Shown: positions 48,201 to 59,323 of the stretch, piece after piece
Position numbering within the stretch: position 1 is the first letter of the stretch
Layout: every line of letters starts with the position of its first letter
NCBI GenBank assembly: GCA_013350335.1
Contig: CM023538.1
Span: 52,744,769-52,808,768, forward strand
Direction of reading: 5' to 3'
Origin: Chimonanthus salicifolius
Taxonomy: Eukaryota > Streptophyta > Magnoliopsida > Laurales > Calycanthaceae
Length of the DNA stretch: 64,000 nucleotides
Position numbers and translations under genes: made by a program
The notes under the pieces: model-generated
The model's input: only the letters and a program-made list of their open reading frames with translations
Databases searched by the model: none
What the model was told of the DNA's origin: nothing

Positions 48201-48928
48201 GACTCAAATATATAGTTTATGAGATTCACTGAAAAAAAGAGAGAGTGATTAAATTAAAAAAAAACCTTAGCTGCACTAAAGTGGCACATGTCCAGGGTAG
48301 GACTGAATATTACCTTGACATAATCTTTGTAGAATCGGTCAGGAACCAACAGCGGCTTGTCCGTAGCAACGGAGAAGAGGTGTATGGCAGCCTCCATTGT
48401 ATTGGGCAGCAATAACTCAGCCAAGGAGGAGAAGCCCAACTTCTGGAGCATGTTATGGACGGATGATTCAGTCATAACTGAGGCAGACGAGAGGACAAGA
48501 GCTGAGATGAGGCTTGGGTGCAGCTCCGCCATCTTTACGGCGACCACACCACCGTAGCTGAAGCCAACGACAGTGCACTGAAGTACACCGAGCTTTTCAA
48601 GAGACTTGGCCAGGCAATCGGCCTGGAAGGCTGGGGATCGGTCGGTGGAAGCAGTGGTGGAGCCGCCAAAGAAGAGGAGGTCCGGCAAATACACGGTGTA
48701 TTTGTCGGCGAGGGACATTGCTTGAAATATCCATGTTAGGATGCCATCCCCCGCAAAACCATGAAGCAGAAGCACTGCTGGCTTGTCCTTCTTCTTATTC
48801 TTAGTGTTGGATGGAACCCAGATGTTAATTACTGTTCCTTGTTCGATCTCCAGCTTCTCCTCCTTCAGCCCTTTCCACTTGATCAATCCTTGAAACAGTG
48901 TTTTCAATGCAAGGCAAGTGTTCACCAT
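39293..48928 (-). CDS. Alpha/beta-hydrolase fold protein, copy B, 4 exons, 305 aa
   Basis: Exons in transcript order: 48928-48314, 42841-42752, 41769-41702, 39437-39293 (stop TAA 39295-39293), all GT-AG with the same phases as copy A. The triad is intact: HGF (56-58), GFSYGG with Ser124, IWGEND with Asp245 and EAGHL with His274. Exon 1 differs from copy A at 16 of 205 residues by eye, mostly conservative (for example L128V and L131V after the nucleophile elbow), while Y190D and A189T alter the lid region. Intron 3 contains a LINE and a SINE-like insert, and intron 1 a TRIM. Both paralogues being open suggests either recent duplication or retained function. The substrate is unknown. Confidence 0.92.
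39548..39837. mobile_element. About 290-bp insertion, SINE-like, unit 2 only
   Basis: Absent from the same place in unit 1 (18380). Near its left end TGGCTTCAGGAAGCGAGAG and GAGTTTAATCCTCATTC resemble a tRNA-derived head with a B-box-like word. No A-tail or clean target duplication was identified. Confidence 0.4.
40461..41469 (-). mobile_element. 5'-truncated LINE: zf-RVT, RNase H and 3' UTR, unit 2 only
   Basis: On the - strand from about 41469 the sequence encodes CPLCEMEEESIDHLIVTCP (zf-RVT cysteine/histidine motif), WKKRNLMVFEG, then an RNase H domain (FKFNVDGALRGKPGPAGIRG at about 41010; VELLGVQRAV; LVIESDSSNAIKW; HSANRVADFFAKNG at about 40680) ending at a stop at 40605. The 3' UTR has the sense-strand word CTATTAATGAAAATTTTCACC before a short A-rich end at 40461. 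RNase H at the C-terminus is typical of one plant L1 group. Unit 1 has the empty site near 18980, with a few bases lost. Confidence 0.85.
42168..42601. mobile_element. Palindrome-rich element with GGCCGATAT words, unit 2 copy
   Basis: Counterpart of 19697-20092, in intron 2 of hydrolase B. It has more palindrome copies than unit 1 (for example near 42330-42375 and 42450-42550). Confidence 0.55.
42842..45309 (-). other. Hydrolase B intron 1, proximal part
   Basis: Noncoding, mostly colinear with unit 1. 44262-45200 is present only here; unit 1 passes directly from CACTTAGCCAATT to AAACCACTAACTAATATGGG (21975), probably by deletion. No coding motif. Confidence 0.5.
45310..45496 (-). mobile_element. 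Short retroposed insert, unit 2 copy
   Basis: Counterpart of 22103-22263 with the same 16-bp duplication AAAATAGAAGTTAATG (45294-45309, 45497-45512). It has gained length through A-runs. Confidence 0.8.
46565..47425 (+). mobile_element. TRIM, unit 2 copy
   Basis: Left LTR 46565-46862, right LTR 47098-47425, and target duplication ATAAT preserved on the right (47426-47430). Colinear with 23367-24234 and therefore older than the duplication. Confidence 0.88.
47431..48313 (-). other. Hydrolase B intron 1, distal part
   Basis: AT-rich noncoding DNA, the unit 2 counterpart of 24240-25084 with small indels. No element boundary was recognised. Confidence 0.45.
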
Positions 48929-49750
48929 CTCTCTCTCTCTCTGAGAATTTCCCATCGAGATCCACAAGAGAGACTTAAGAAGCCATGGATTTTGCATGTT
49001 ATGGATGTACATATTTGCGTGGATGGCAAACAGTCCGTACTTGGGAGTATGGCTCAATTCTACATACATGTGACCCATGCTTAGTTAACTAAGATCAATC
49101 AATTTGGTAGAAGTAAGTTTTCTTGTGTGGCTCAAATTCAAGAGTCCTCAAGTGGGACTACATGCAAGCAACAACTACAGGTTGTGGGACGGATGGACTT
49201 GATAAAAAATAAGTCTTATTTGTAATATTTATATTATATTATTATATAATTGATCAGGCGGTTGAATTCAAGACACTCAAACGGTTGATTAGACTATCCG
49301 ATTCTGAGAAGGTCGATGTAGGTAGAGCATTCATTCAGCAAAAGTATTTTGCGGGAAGTAAAATAGTACAGCTCCACACGGTACTGTGGTTTATCTTAGA
49401 TTGTAATTTTCTCTTTTTTCTCTTCTAAGGGAAAGTTGTGTTGAACCACCTAAAATATCGGTATTTTGAATATTGTGTGTGCTGTGACTAATTATTGTGT
49501 TGAATTATTTCCGCTTATATTCCTAACAACTAGCTCTAATAAAATATGGCTGATAGATCTAGTTTGCTAATAAACGCATTACAAGTGTTTTGCCGTATTT
49601 ACTGAAAAAGTATTTTAAAAGCATTTTTCAAAATTTAGTTTAATACAAGAATTAATATTTACACTGTACTTGCTGGATATATATAGGAAAGAAAATAGGC
49701 CAACCACACCTAATATTTTTCAAGTTTAGTAATTATTAATTAAGAAAATC

Positions 49751-49752
<2 letters not shown>
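48929..49752 (-). promoter_or_regulatory. Upstream region of hydrolase copy B
   Basis: Probable 5' UTR and promoter by position, colinear with 25700-26543. Small deletions (for example around 49310) distinguish it from copy A. No particular site can be supported. Confidence 0.4.

Positions 49753-49812
<60 letters not shown>
49753..49812. repeat. TA microsatellite, about 30 repeats
   Basis: An uninterrupted AT dinucleotide run precedes a poly-T tract. The homologous site in unit 1 (about 26540) has none. Confidence 0.95.
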
Positions 49813-49821
<9 letters not shown>

Positions 49822-49911
49822 TTGAATGATTGGTAAGAAATTTGTTCACTCGAAAAAGTAAAAGAGTCCAAAGAATAAGTCTGGGCCAGGCAAAAAGAAA
49901 AAGAAGGAAAG
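49813..49911 (-). mobile_element. LINE 3'-tail fragment, unit 2 copy
   Basis: Counterpart of 26544-26638: poly-T, then GAATGATTGGTAAGAAATTT. The Copia LTR begins directly after it. Confidence 0.5.
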
Positions 49912-50133
49912 TATAAACTGACATAGTTGATTTGTATTCTAGAGTCCTAATTGATTTGTATTTTTGGTCTAGAGTCCTAGGTGACTCGTGATTGTATTCC
50001 AACTATAATTCCCAAATTATGTGACTCCTATTCTTATATATTTAGGTATAAATGAAAAATGTTAGCCACTATTCCCAAACTTCAACATGGTGCAGAGCTA
50101 CATTCAGGTTCCTCGTGATTTTCCCAAAATTTC
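49912..50133 (+). mobile_element. Copia 5' LTR, PBS and leader
   Basis: LTR 49912-50087 is followed directly by TGGTGCAGAGC (50088-50098), a diverged initiator-Met primer site, then a leader that is cut by the Gypsy insertion at 50134. The leader resumes at 57055 or so. With the 3' LTR at 63254-63431 it brackets a 13.5-kb nested complex. Confidence 0.75.
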
Positions 50134-53100
50134 TGTAATACCCTGACCCAGATTAGGCATAGTTTAGCCTAATAAATCTTGCTTCACCAGTTAATCTCGA
50201 AAATTTCGGTTAGGGCTTTGTGAAAAGCCTAGGTATGGCCAATCCAAGCTCGAATGCTTCGTGATTCAGCTCGTCCAGCTGGAGAATTCACCCTTTATTA
50301 TTATTATTATTTTATAAATTATGTTATTATGTGATTATTATTGGATGATATGATTGTCATTAATCAAGGAATTGTATTTCTGATTTTAAAATAATTTTAT
50401 TTTCAGAAAATGGTATTTAAAACCACCCGTCAAAACTCCGAAAGGGAGAAATAATTATTTTAAATGATTTTCGAAGTGAGATAGATTTTAAAACAAGTAT
50501 TTTATGTTAGATCATTTTAAGTATGGTTTAATTATTCTTTCACACCCGAAAATAAGGTTTCTAAATTGTTTTACTAAACATTTGTTTAATTAAGTAAATA
50601 GTATGAAATTATGATTTTTGTTTAAATCAATGATTTTTAGTGAGGTTTAAATCTCAAAATTTTTATGGTGACTAGAGTGTTTAAAACCCAACTCATCTGT
50701 GAGGTTGGATTAAATTTTTTAGCTTTCAAAATCAGATTTTAAGTTGAAAATTCAGTTTTTATTAAAATAGGGGCTTTTTTGCAAAACCAGTTTTTCAGAG
50801 GGGCTGAATTGCAACCAAACAGTGCTTACTGTTTCATGCGTCACCCGCAACTGCATGCAGCAGCATACAGTGGCCATCCGGCTAGTTTCTACGGCCAAAA
50901 CTCTATAAATATGGCCCTCCTCTCCTGGTTTTCACTCCTAGCAAATCTATCTCTTCTCCCTCTCAGTCTCTCAATCCGCTGAAACCAAACCCTGCTCTCT
51001 CTCCCGGCCTCTTTTCTTCTTTGTTTTCCCAGTTTTCATCACCCATAAGCTCAAGAGGAAAATTTTTCAAAGTTTTTGAGGTTGTGATCGATTATACTCA
51101 AAGGAGAATTTGTGGGGTCTCCTCAACTAATGAGAGGTTCATGGAGAAGTTGGTACCCTATGAGAAGATAATAGTCACTTTTTTTGCCCTTAGGGTGTAT
51201 CCTGGCAGTGTGGTGGCGAGCGTGGGTTGGGAAGATGTAGGTGGTGTAGGGTCTGTTGCTCCTCAGGTGGTGTGTGAGTTTATGGATGTGTTTCCTGACC
51301 AGTTGGCTGAGCTACCTCCATGCCGAGAGATAGAGTTTGTTATAGATCTATAGCCAAGAACATCTCCAATTTCCATGACACCTTATAGGATGGCGCTGGC
51401 AGACCAGAGAGAGCTAGCTACGCAGGTAGATGAGCTTCTTAGACTTGGCTTTATCCTTCAGAACAACTCGCCGTGGGGCGTACCTGCTTTCTTTGTGAAA
51501 AAGAAGGATGGATAGATAATGATGTGTATAGATTACGGGTGGCTTAACTAGGTAACTATTAAGAATAAATATCCGTTGCCTACAATAGACGACCTCTTTG
51601 ATCTTTTGAGAGGATCGAGATGCTTTTCAAAAATCGATCTAAGGTTGGGTTACCATCAATTACTGATTCGAGAGGAAGACATTCCCAAGACTGTTTTCCG
51701 GACGTAGTATGGTTTGTGCGAGTCTGTCGTGATGCCTTTTTGTTTGACGAATGCGCCAGTCATGTTTATGGACTTGATGAATCGTGTTTTCAGACCGTAC
51801 CTGCGAGAGTTCGTGATAGTCTTCATAAACGATATCTTGATCTTTTCGTCGTCAGAGGAGGAGCACGAGCGTCATCTGCGGATTGTTCTTCAGACCCTTC
51901 ACGAGCATCAGCTGTTCGCTAAACTGAGCAAGTGTGAGTTTTGGTTGACTCAAGTACAATTTCTAGGCATGTGGTGCTCCAGGAGGGATCTCCGTAGATC
52001 CAGCGAAGGTGGAAACAATGAAGACTTCGGAAAGTCCCAAGAACGTGTCGAGATCAAGAGCTTTCTGGGATTCGCAGGATATTACCGAAAGTTTATCCCG
52101 CATTTCTCTCAGATCGCGGTGCCGATAACTCGGCTGATAAGGAAGAACGTCAAGTTCGAATGGAGCGAAGCTTGTGAAAGAGCATTCCAGGAGCTGAAGG
52201 AGAAGTTGACGATGTCTCCAGTTTTGGTGATGCCTGAATAAGGACGAGGTTACGATGTGTATTGCGATGCGTCCAAGTTTGGTTTGGGTTGTGTGCTGAT
52301 GTAAGAGGGGAAGTTAGTAGCTTATGGTTCCAAGCAATTGAAGGGACATGAGCAGAACTACCCGACTCATGATTTGGAATTGGCAGCCGTTGTATTCTCG
52401 TTGAAGTTGTGGAGACATTACTTATATGGTGAGAAGTTCAATGTATTTTCTGATCACCATAGTCTCAAGTATATCTTCACTCAGAAAGACTTGAATATGA
52501 GGCAGCGAAGATGGATGGAGTACCTAGGAGATTACGACTTTAGTCTCTCTTATCACCCAGGGAAAGCCAACGTAGTGGCCGATGCCTTGAGCCGGAAGTC
52601 TCACAGCGACGTGGCAAGGATGGCATCCTTGCAGTGGAAGATGTTGGAAGTTCTGTCCGAGTACGATTTGGAATTGATAGAAGGAAGCGGGTCAGCGAGA
52701 ATCAATAGTTTGGTTCTGCAACCCGAGATAGTTAGATTGGTGATGGAAGGACAACAGAGCGACCTAGAAGCGAAGGAGTTGACGACTCAACTTTCAGGAG
52801 GAGCGGCTCTGGATTTTTGGAATATCAAGGTGGACAGAGGTCTATTTTCAAAGATAGACTTTTTGTACCAAAATCGGACAAGTGCAGGAGAAAGATGTTT
52901 GATCACTTTCATCGTTCTCGCTTTATAGTGCATCCTGGTGGTACAAAGATGTATCATGACTTGCGGCGACTGATCTAGTGGAAAGGTATGAAGCGAGAAG
53001 CAGCAGATTTTGCATCTAAGTGCTTAACTTGTTAACAAGTGAAAGCGGAGCATCAACGACCTGGTGGAAAGATGCAACCTTTAGAAGTCGCTGAATGAAA

Positions 53101-56100
53101 ATGGGAGCATATCACAATGGACTTTGTAACTGGATTTCCGAAGTCTTCTAAGAAGAACGACGTTATTTGGGTAATAGTCGATCGATTGACGAAATCAGCT
53201 CACTTTTTGCCGATCAAGAAGACGGATTCTTTGACCACTCTAAGTAAATTGTATTTAAATGAGGTAGTCAAATTGCATGCAGTACCTGTATCCATTGTAT
53301 CTGATAGAGATCTTAGGTTTGTATCAAGATTTTGGCAAGGATTGCAAGAGGAGTTGGGAACTAAGCTGTGCTTCAGCACTGCTTTTCACCCTCAGACGGA
53401 TGGTCAATCAGAGAGAACCATTCAAACCTTAGAGGATATGCTAAGAGCCTGTGTTATGGATATGCAGGGAAGTTGGGAAGATCACTTGCTTTTGATCGAA
53501 TTCGTCTACAACAACAGTTATCACTCTAGTGTGCAGATGGCACCCTACGAGGCTCTGTATGGCAGACATTGCAAGTCACCTCTTTGTTGGACAAATGTAA
53601 GAGACAAAGCGCTGCTAGGGCCTGATCTAGTGCGTGAGACATCAGAACAAGTTGTAATGATCAGACAGCGTCTCAAGACAGACCAGAGCAGACAAAAGAG
53701 TTATGCTGACAAAAGACGAAGACCGTTGGAGTTTGTAGTTAGCGACAGAGTTTTCTTACGTGTGGCACCACGTCATGGATTGCAACGGTTTGGGCGCAAG
53801 GGAAAACTATCACCTCGATATGTTGGACCCTTTGAGATCTTCAAGAGAATAGGGGAAGTGACCTATCAGTTGGACCTTTCTCAGGCTTTGGAGAGAGTGC
53901 ATAGTACGTTTCACGTGTCTATGTTAAGAAAGTACGAGCCTGATCCGTCGCATGTGATAATTTTTGAAGAAATCGATCTCTCGGAGGACCTAACTTTCAA
54001 AGAAGTGCCAGTGAAGATACTAGAGCACCGGACTCAAGAGCTCCGGAGGAAGTCTATTCCTCTAGTGCGAGTGCTGTGGCAACATCGCGACGTGCAACAC
54101 GAGACGTGGAAACCAAAAGCGATGATACGGAAGCTGTACCCTGGCCTGTTTCTGGTAAAAAAGGTAGAAGTTTGTTTTAAATTTCGGGACGAAATTTCTT
54201 TCAGGGGGGTAGGATGTAATACCCTGACCCAGATTAGGTATAGTTCAGCCTAATAAATCTTGCTTGAGTGGTTAATCTCGAAGATTTCGGTTAGGGTTTT
54301 GTGAAAAGCCCAGGTGTGGCCCAATCCGAGCTCGAATGCTTAGTGATTAAGCTCGTTCAATTGGAGAATTCACCGCTTATTATTATTATTTTATAAATTA
54401 TGTTATTATGTGATTATTATTGGATAATATGATTGTCCTTAATCAAGGAATTATATTTCTGATTTTAAAATAATTTTATTTTCAGAAAATGGTATTTAAA
54501 ACCGCCCGTCAAAACTCCAAAAGGGAGAAATAATTATTTTAAATGATTTCCGAAATGAGATGAATTTTGAAACAAGTATTTTATGTTAGACCATTTTAAG
54601 TATGGTCTAGTTATTCTTTCACATCGCAAAATGAGGTTTCTAAATTGTTTTACTAAATATTTGTTTAATTAAATAAATAGTGTTAAATTATGATTTTTGT
54701 TTAAATCAATGATTTTTAGTGAGTTTTAAATCTCAAAATTTTTATGGTGACTAGGGTTTTTAAAACCCAACTCATCGGTGAGGTTGGATTAAATTTTTGA
54801 GCTTTCAAAATCAGATTTTAAGTTGAAAATCCAATTTTTTTATCAAAATAGGGGCCTTTTTGCAAAACCAGTTTTTCAGAGGGGCTGAATTGCTACCAAA
54901 CAGTGCTTACTGTTTCAGGCGTCACCCGCAATTGCATGCAGCCGCCATGCGGCCAGCTTCTACAACCAAAACTTTATAAATATGGTCCTCCTCTCTGGTT
55001 TTCACTCCCAGCAAATCTATCTCTTCTCCCTCTCAGTCTCTCAGTCAGTTGAAACCAAACCCAGCTCTTTCTCCCGGCCTCTTTTCTTCTCTGTTTTCCC
55101 AGTTTTTATCACTCATAAGCTTAAGAGGAAAATTTTCCAAAGTTTAGATTTTCAGCATAGGAACTCCAGTAAAGGTGACCACTGTGTTCTTCTTTCAATT
55201 TCAATCGGTTTAGAATCAAGAAAAACTGATTTTGGTTAAGTTTTGGGTGTGTAAAATGGTTTTAAAGTTTAAGGAAAAACTTGGTTTCCTTAGTGTCAGT
55301 AGGCTTTTGCTGTTAAGATCTAATAGCCTATTGAGTTTTGAAACTTTAAACCTCTCCCTATGGAAAGAGGACTCCCAGGGGAGTCCATCGGACCGGCTAG
55401 ATGTGGAAACCGAATCCGGAAAACCCATTGTTTCCTGATTCGTTTTTCATACAGTGTCTGTTGTTGCAGACAGTGAAAAAAAAATATATATTATTGTTGG
55501 ATTATGTTGATGCTTGTGATGTTAGTACCCATTGATATATTAAAAAAAAAAATGTACTGACCTTCTTCTCTTATTACTATAGTATAAATACTATTGTATT
55601 CACTTCCAGGCCGACCCTATTGGTCGGGCACTGAGTGATTTCACTTCCAGGCCGACGCTATATTTGTAGGGCACTGAGTGACCTCGATGCCTTATTCAAA
55701 ATATCAGATCTGGTCCTATCCAGAAGACAACCGAGATGTGACCTGAGAATCTAGACCTAACTCAATAAGTCAATCTGGTTAATGCCTAGAAGACAATATG
55801 AGTTTTGGACTAAGCACCTTTTTATTTCTATATATTGTATATTATTGTAATTTTTAAAAAAAGATAGAAACCAAGTAGGAGACTCAATTCCATGTACCTT
55901 GGATATTTTTGGAAAAACAAGGATGATTTTAAAATCCTACTTGTGTGTATGTATTTGATGCTATATATGTGGCTTAGGATTGATTGTGCACTTGTTTGTT
56001 GTTTGAACAGATACCGCAAAATCACACATATACAGTGAGGGAACTTAACTTTGCAGAAAATGTAAACAGATTTTATTATGAAATGAGTCTTGAACAATGA

Positions 56101-57049
56101 GTGGTTTCAGATTTGATGAACCCGCTCATGTGCCTAGACAGGATGCACTATGGTAAGAGTGCTTATGATGCTTATGAATGCTATGATGTTGATCATATAG
56201 AATGTGTAAGACTGCTTCAACGTACCCTTGACTATTGAACCAATATCGGCCATGTGTGTGAGATGGTTTACATCTACTCGACCATGGGTGTCGACAGTTG
56301 TTGACTTAAGAGTATCAGTATCGGCTATGGGAGAGCCGGAGATGTACTTAAAAGGATGTATTTTGACCGTGTCGGGACTTAATACAATAGTCTCAGTGTA
56401 GTCGTTAGGTGTGACGTTGGATGACAACAGTATTGGAAGGAATGATGAATTATGGGACTGATGATGATATTATGCTTATTTGTTATCAAGCATAAGATAT
56501 TATTGCAACTGTTGATTATTGCTAACCAGTTGTTTACTTAACTGCACTGTTATATTTCCTTCACTGGGCTAGTTAGCTCACCACACTCACCTTTCAGGAG
56601 ATGAACCCGAGGAGGAGAACCCTCTATTTCAAGCTTAGAGTGAATAAGCTGCAGCGGAGTTTTGGGTTTCTCACTGAGGGGAATGCCCTTATCTTTGCTT
56701 TCTGGTTCTTGGAACCTCTTGCTTTTGTAAAGTACCGAGTGTGGTACTTAATTTGTATCAATGTTATGTATTAAGCTACTACGTTTCTATAATTACTCTG
56801 ATGGTTTTGATTTTGCATGATAATTCAGTGTTTGGATTTATGTGTGTTGATGTTTGTGTTTGTGTCTCTTGGGAGGGACTTATGGTATATGTTTGAGTCC
56901 ATATGTTGGGATCATGTGTGACCTTTGAGCCCAACTGTTGATCCGGCCCAGTTAGAATGCTTGAGTGTTGTGTTAGTTTAGTCTTAGCTTCAAAAAAAAA
57001 AAAAAAAACGGTCGCGTTCCAGGCCCACCCTTCGTGTCGGGGCGTTACA
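50134..57049 (+). mobile_element. Ty3/Gypsy chromovirus-type element with deleted 5' portion
   Basis: Bounded by the perfect target duplication ATTTC (50129-50133, 57050-57054). The 5' LTR remnant is 50134 to about 51076 and the 3' LTR is 54215-57049 (TGTAATACCCTGACCCAG to GGGGCGTTACA), preceded by the purine tract AGGGGGGTAGGA. At about 51076 the 5' LTR jumps straight into protease/RT-linker coding sequence, so about 1.9 kb of LTR, the PBS, gag and most of protease were lost in one deletion. Same family as the solo LTR at 34904. Confidence 0.93.
51077..54214 (+). pseudogene. Gypsy pol remnant: RT, RNase H, integrase, chromodomain-like tail
   Basis: Domains in order: end of protease and linker (FEVVIDYTQRRICGV; FMDVFPDQLAELPPCREIEF), RT ([29 protein letters not shown]; motif C reads VFINDILIFS), RNase H ([38 protein letters not shown]), zinc-binding and integrase core (MDFVTGFPKS; SIVSDRDLRF; HPQTDGQSERTIQ, so D, D and E are present), and a C-terminal chromodomain-like block (KILEHRTQELRRKSIPLVRV to LYPGLF). 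Stops at about 51351, 51514, 51549, 52239, 52302, 52976 and 53095 break it. The RT catalytic FxDD is FIND, with the first aspartate changed to asparagine. The integrase frame 53117-54253 is still open. Confidence 0.93.
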
Positions 57050-57054
57050 ATTTC

Positions 57055-57858
57055 AGTTTTTTTTCTAGCAGGAGCACAGTGCATCGATCCCTTTGCTCCA
57101 TCTCTTCTCCGATAGTCTTCTCTTGTTTCCTGCAGTGCACGGACCCGTTTGCTCCATCTCTTCTCCGACAGTCTTCTCTTGTTGCCAGCAGCGCACCGAC
57201 CCCTTTGCTCCATCTCTTCTCACATGGTCTTCTCTTGTTGCCCGCACTTTGTGATCTTGATACTAGACCTTTCTCCCCATCTCAGACATGGCCGGCTCGA
57301 CATATGTTGAGGCCTAAGGAGAAAAATCTAAATTGGGCCTTCTTGGTATTTAATATATTATTATAAGTAATAATTAATAACAAATTTAATTTTATATAAT
57401 AATAAAATTATCTAAAATCTATTTTTTCTCACTTTTTCAAATGTAAAATTACTAATTAAATTTTTGTATTCATGTTTTGCTAAAATATAATTGCAAATAT
57501 GGTTAATTTATTTAGTCTTTAAATTAATGAAAAATTAAAATGAACTAAATTGAAAGGTTAAAGAACAATAGAACATGACACTGTGAAAATAAGAGAATTG
57601 ATGAATGGTTAAAATATCCTCTATTATTCTACCAAATCACCAAAGATCTCTAAATTAAAAGTCACAACATGATTTGTAAAGAGAAAATATATTGTTAAAT
57701 AAATTTTTACAGGCACAAACTTAAACCAAAATAAGCACAAAATAATCCAAAATTCTAGCCCTACAAATTCACAAATCAACACCCGTAGAAAATGCAAGCA
57801 ATGCCAGAAATGGCTAGGAGAATCCCTTGAAATACATTCCTCTCATCTAGAGTACTTT
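57055..57858. other. Copia leader continuation with 56-bp tandem repeat, then AT-rich DNA
   Basis: 57085-57245 has three copies of a 56-bp unit beginning GCTCCATCTCTTCTC (starts at 57095, 57151 and 57207). This is probably part of the interior of the Copia complex opened by the Gypsy insertion. 57300-57858 is AT-rich with no recognised motif. Confidence 0.6.
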
Positions 57859-58386
57859 TGTAACGACCCGACCTGAATACAGGGCTTAGGGCATGACTCA
57901 GTGTGATATTGTCCGCTTTGGGCCTCGTACACAAGCTCGAACCCGCACGATTTTGCATTTGGTCCCGAGCCCAGATGGCCCGGCCCAAAAGACCTCACCT
58001 GGTATCAGAGTACGCAGCGTGATATTGTCCTCTCTGGGGTCCACCCCCTCAAGGTTTTGTTTCCACTACCCCATTGGGCTGGAAGGCCTCACACATGAGT
58101 TACATGGGTGGCTTCTTAATAAACTCACCCCTCATTTTCTTTCCCACCGATGTGGGACTCTAAGGGAGGGGTAGGGTATCACAATCACCCTCCCTAAAGT
58201 CTCGAGCCGTCCCCGGCTCGATCCGGTCCAGCTCAGTAACTACAGGGGAATGAGAAAAGCCCACACAGTCCGAATGTTGAACTCGGCTCTGATACCATAT
58301 TTGTAACGACCCAACCCGAATACAGGGCTTAGGGCATGACTCAGTGTGATATTGTCCGCTTTGGGCCTCGCACACAAGCTCGAACC
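57859..58386 (-). mobile_element. Second TRIM-like element, truncated, - strand
   Basis: On the + strand TGTAACGACCC...GGTATCACA (57859-58183) is one LTR, and 58302-58386 repeats its first 85 bp. Between them GGCTCTGATACCA (58285-58297) is the reverse complement of an initiator-Met primer site, and ATCACCCTCCCT next to the first LTR is a polypurine tract on the - strand. The element therefore reads 5' LTR (truncated) 58386-58302, PBS, interior of about 118 bp, 3' LTR 58183-57859. No coding capacity. Confidence 0.75.
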
Positions 58387-59094
58387 GCTTATTAGATGAA
58401 AGATATTGACTCTTGAGTACTTGAAATTACTGAATTTTTCTAGCTTTGTAGCCCTTATATCTCTTTGCCACCATATATAATTTTTGAAATATTTGATCCA
58501 CTTATTAGATGAAAGATCCTTTAGGTTTATGATCAAAATTGGAGATGAGTATTTTCTAAAAATATATCCTAAGTCTCGATAAATATCTCTACTAAAACTA
58601 GTCTCATTTCAATTGTAGAATATTTATTACCAAATATCTTATCATAATTCAAAAAAAGAAAAAAAAAACTCTTGACAAATCTCTCAAAAATTGAATACTT
58701 TGCATTTCCTCCCATTGCAAATGGTTTTACCATTTTTCAACTAAGCCAAACAGGCTTAAACATGTCCCTTTTTCCACATGCTCTGTCTCTCAATCTCATC
58801 TACTCCACCATGTAATCAAAGTAGGAGTGGGGACTTTTTCAAATAGGAGCCTAAGGCCCAGGCCTAACTTGCTTTATAGTTAGGCTGGACCTAACATGTT
58901 TTAGTTTTGTCCCATTTTCCACATGCACTGTCTCTCAATCCCATTCGGTCCACCATACAATCAAAATAAGAGTGGGGCCCTTTTTAAATGGAGCCTAAGG
59001 CCCAGGCTTGACTTGCCTTATAGTTAGGCTGTGCCTGATCTCAGATCTGAATCACCACAACCATTACTCGCTTCCATTATAGAGACACTACCAG
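58387..59094. repeat. Noncoding DNA with a 145-bp direct repeat
   Basis: CCACATGCTCTGTCTCTCAA at 58774 recurs at 58919 (one mismatch) and similarity continues through GCCTAAGGCCCAGGC and TATAGTTAGGCTG, a 145-bp tandem duplication. No gene was seen. Confidence 0.65.
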
Positions 59095-59323
59095 ATCCCA
59101 CTGTCCGTTCACAAACTGCCCCAGATCCCCTTTTTTTTGCAGATATAGCGTTCGATCTGTTTCTAATAGGTTATTTACATTAGGCCCTTCTTTTTCCATC
59201 CAGTCTATGTAAGATGAAACGGTTCTCATAATGGTGGTCCACACCATTTGAATTTGAAATGAAGGGACTCACATTCATACCTCCACATGTAACGGCTAAG
59301 AGAATTAATGGATCAGTTACCCT

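Larger units (their letters stand above)
27230..59323. repeat. Segmental duplication, unit 2 (about 32 kb)
   Basis: Second copy of the segment 12702-27239, in direct orientation and immediately adjacent. It is longer because it gained a 3.4 kb LTR element, a 3.2 kb solo LTR, a LINE, a small SINE-like insert and a 6.9 kb Gypsy, and it also holds about 0.9 kb (44262-45200) missing from unit 1. The right limit is placed where similarity to 27008-27239 stops, at CAGTTACCCT (59314-59323). Confidence 0.93.

Noticed and set aside
12702..59323. Interpretation as two haplotypes wrongly joined by assembly
   Set aside because: Transporter exons 1-16 and the sequence right of 59323 occur once, and the junction is a hybrid of the two unit ends, as in a true tandem duplication. 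Not excluded without reads.
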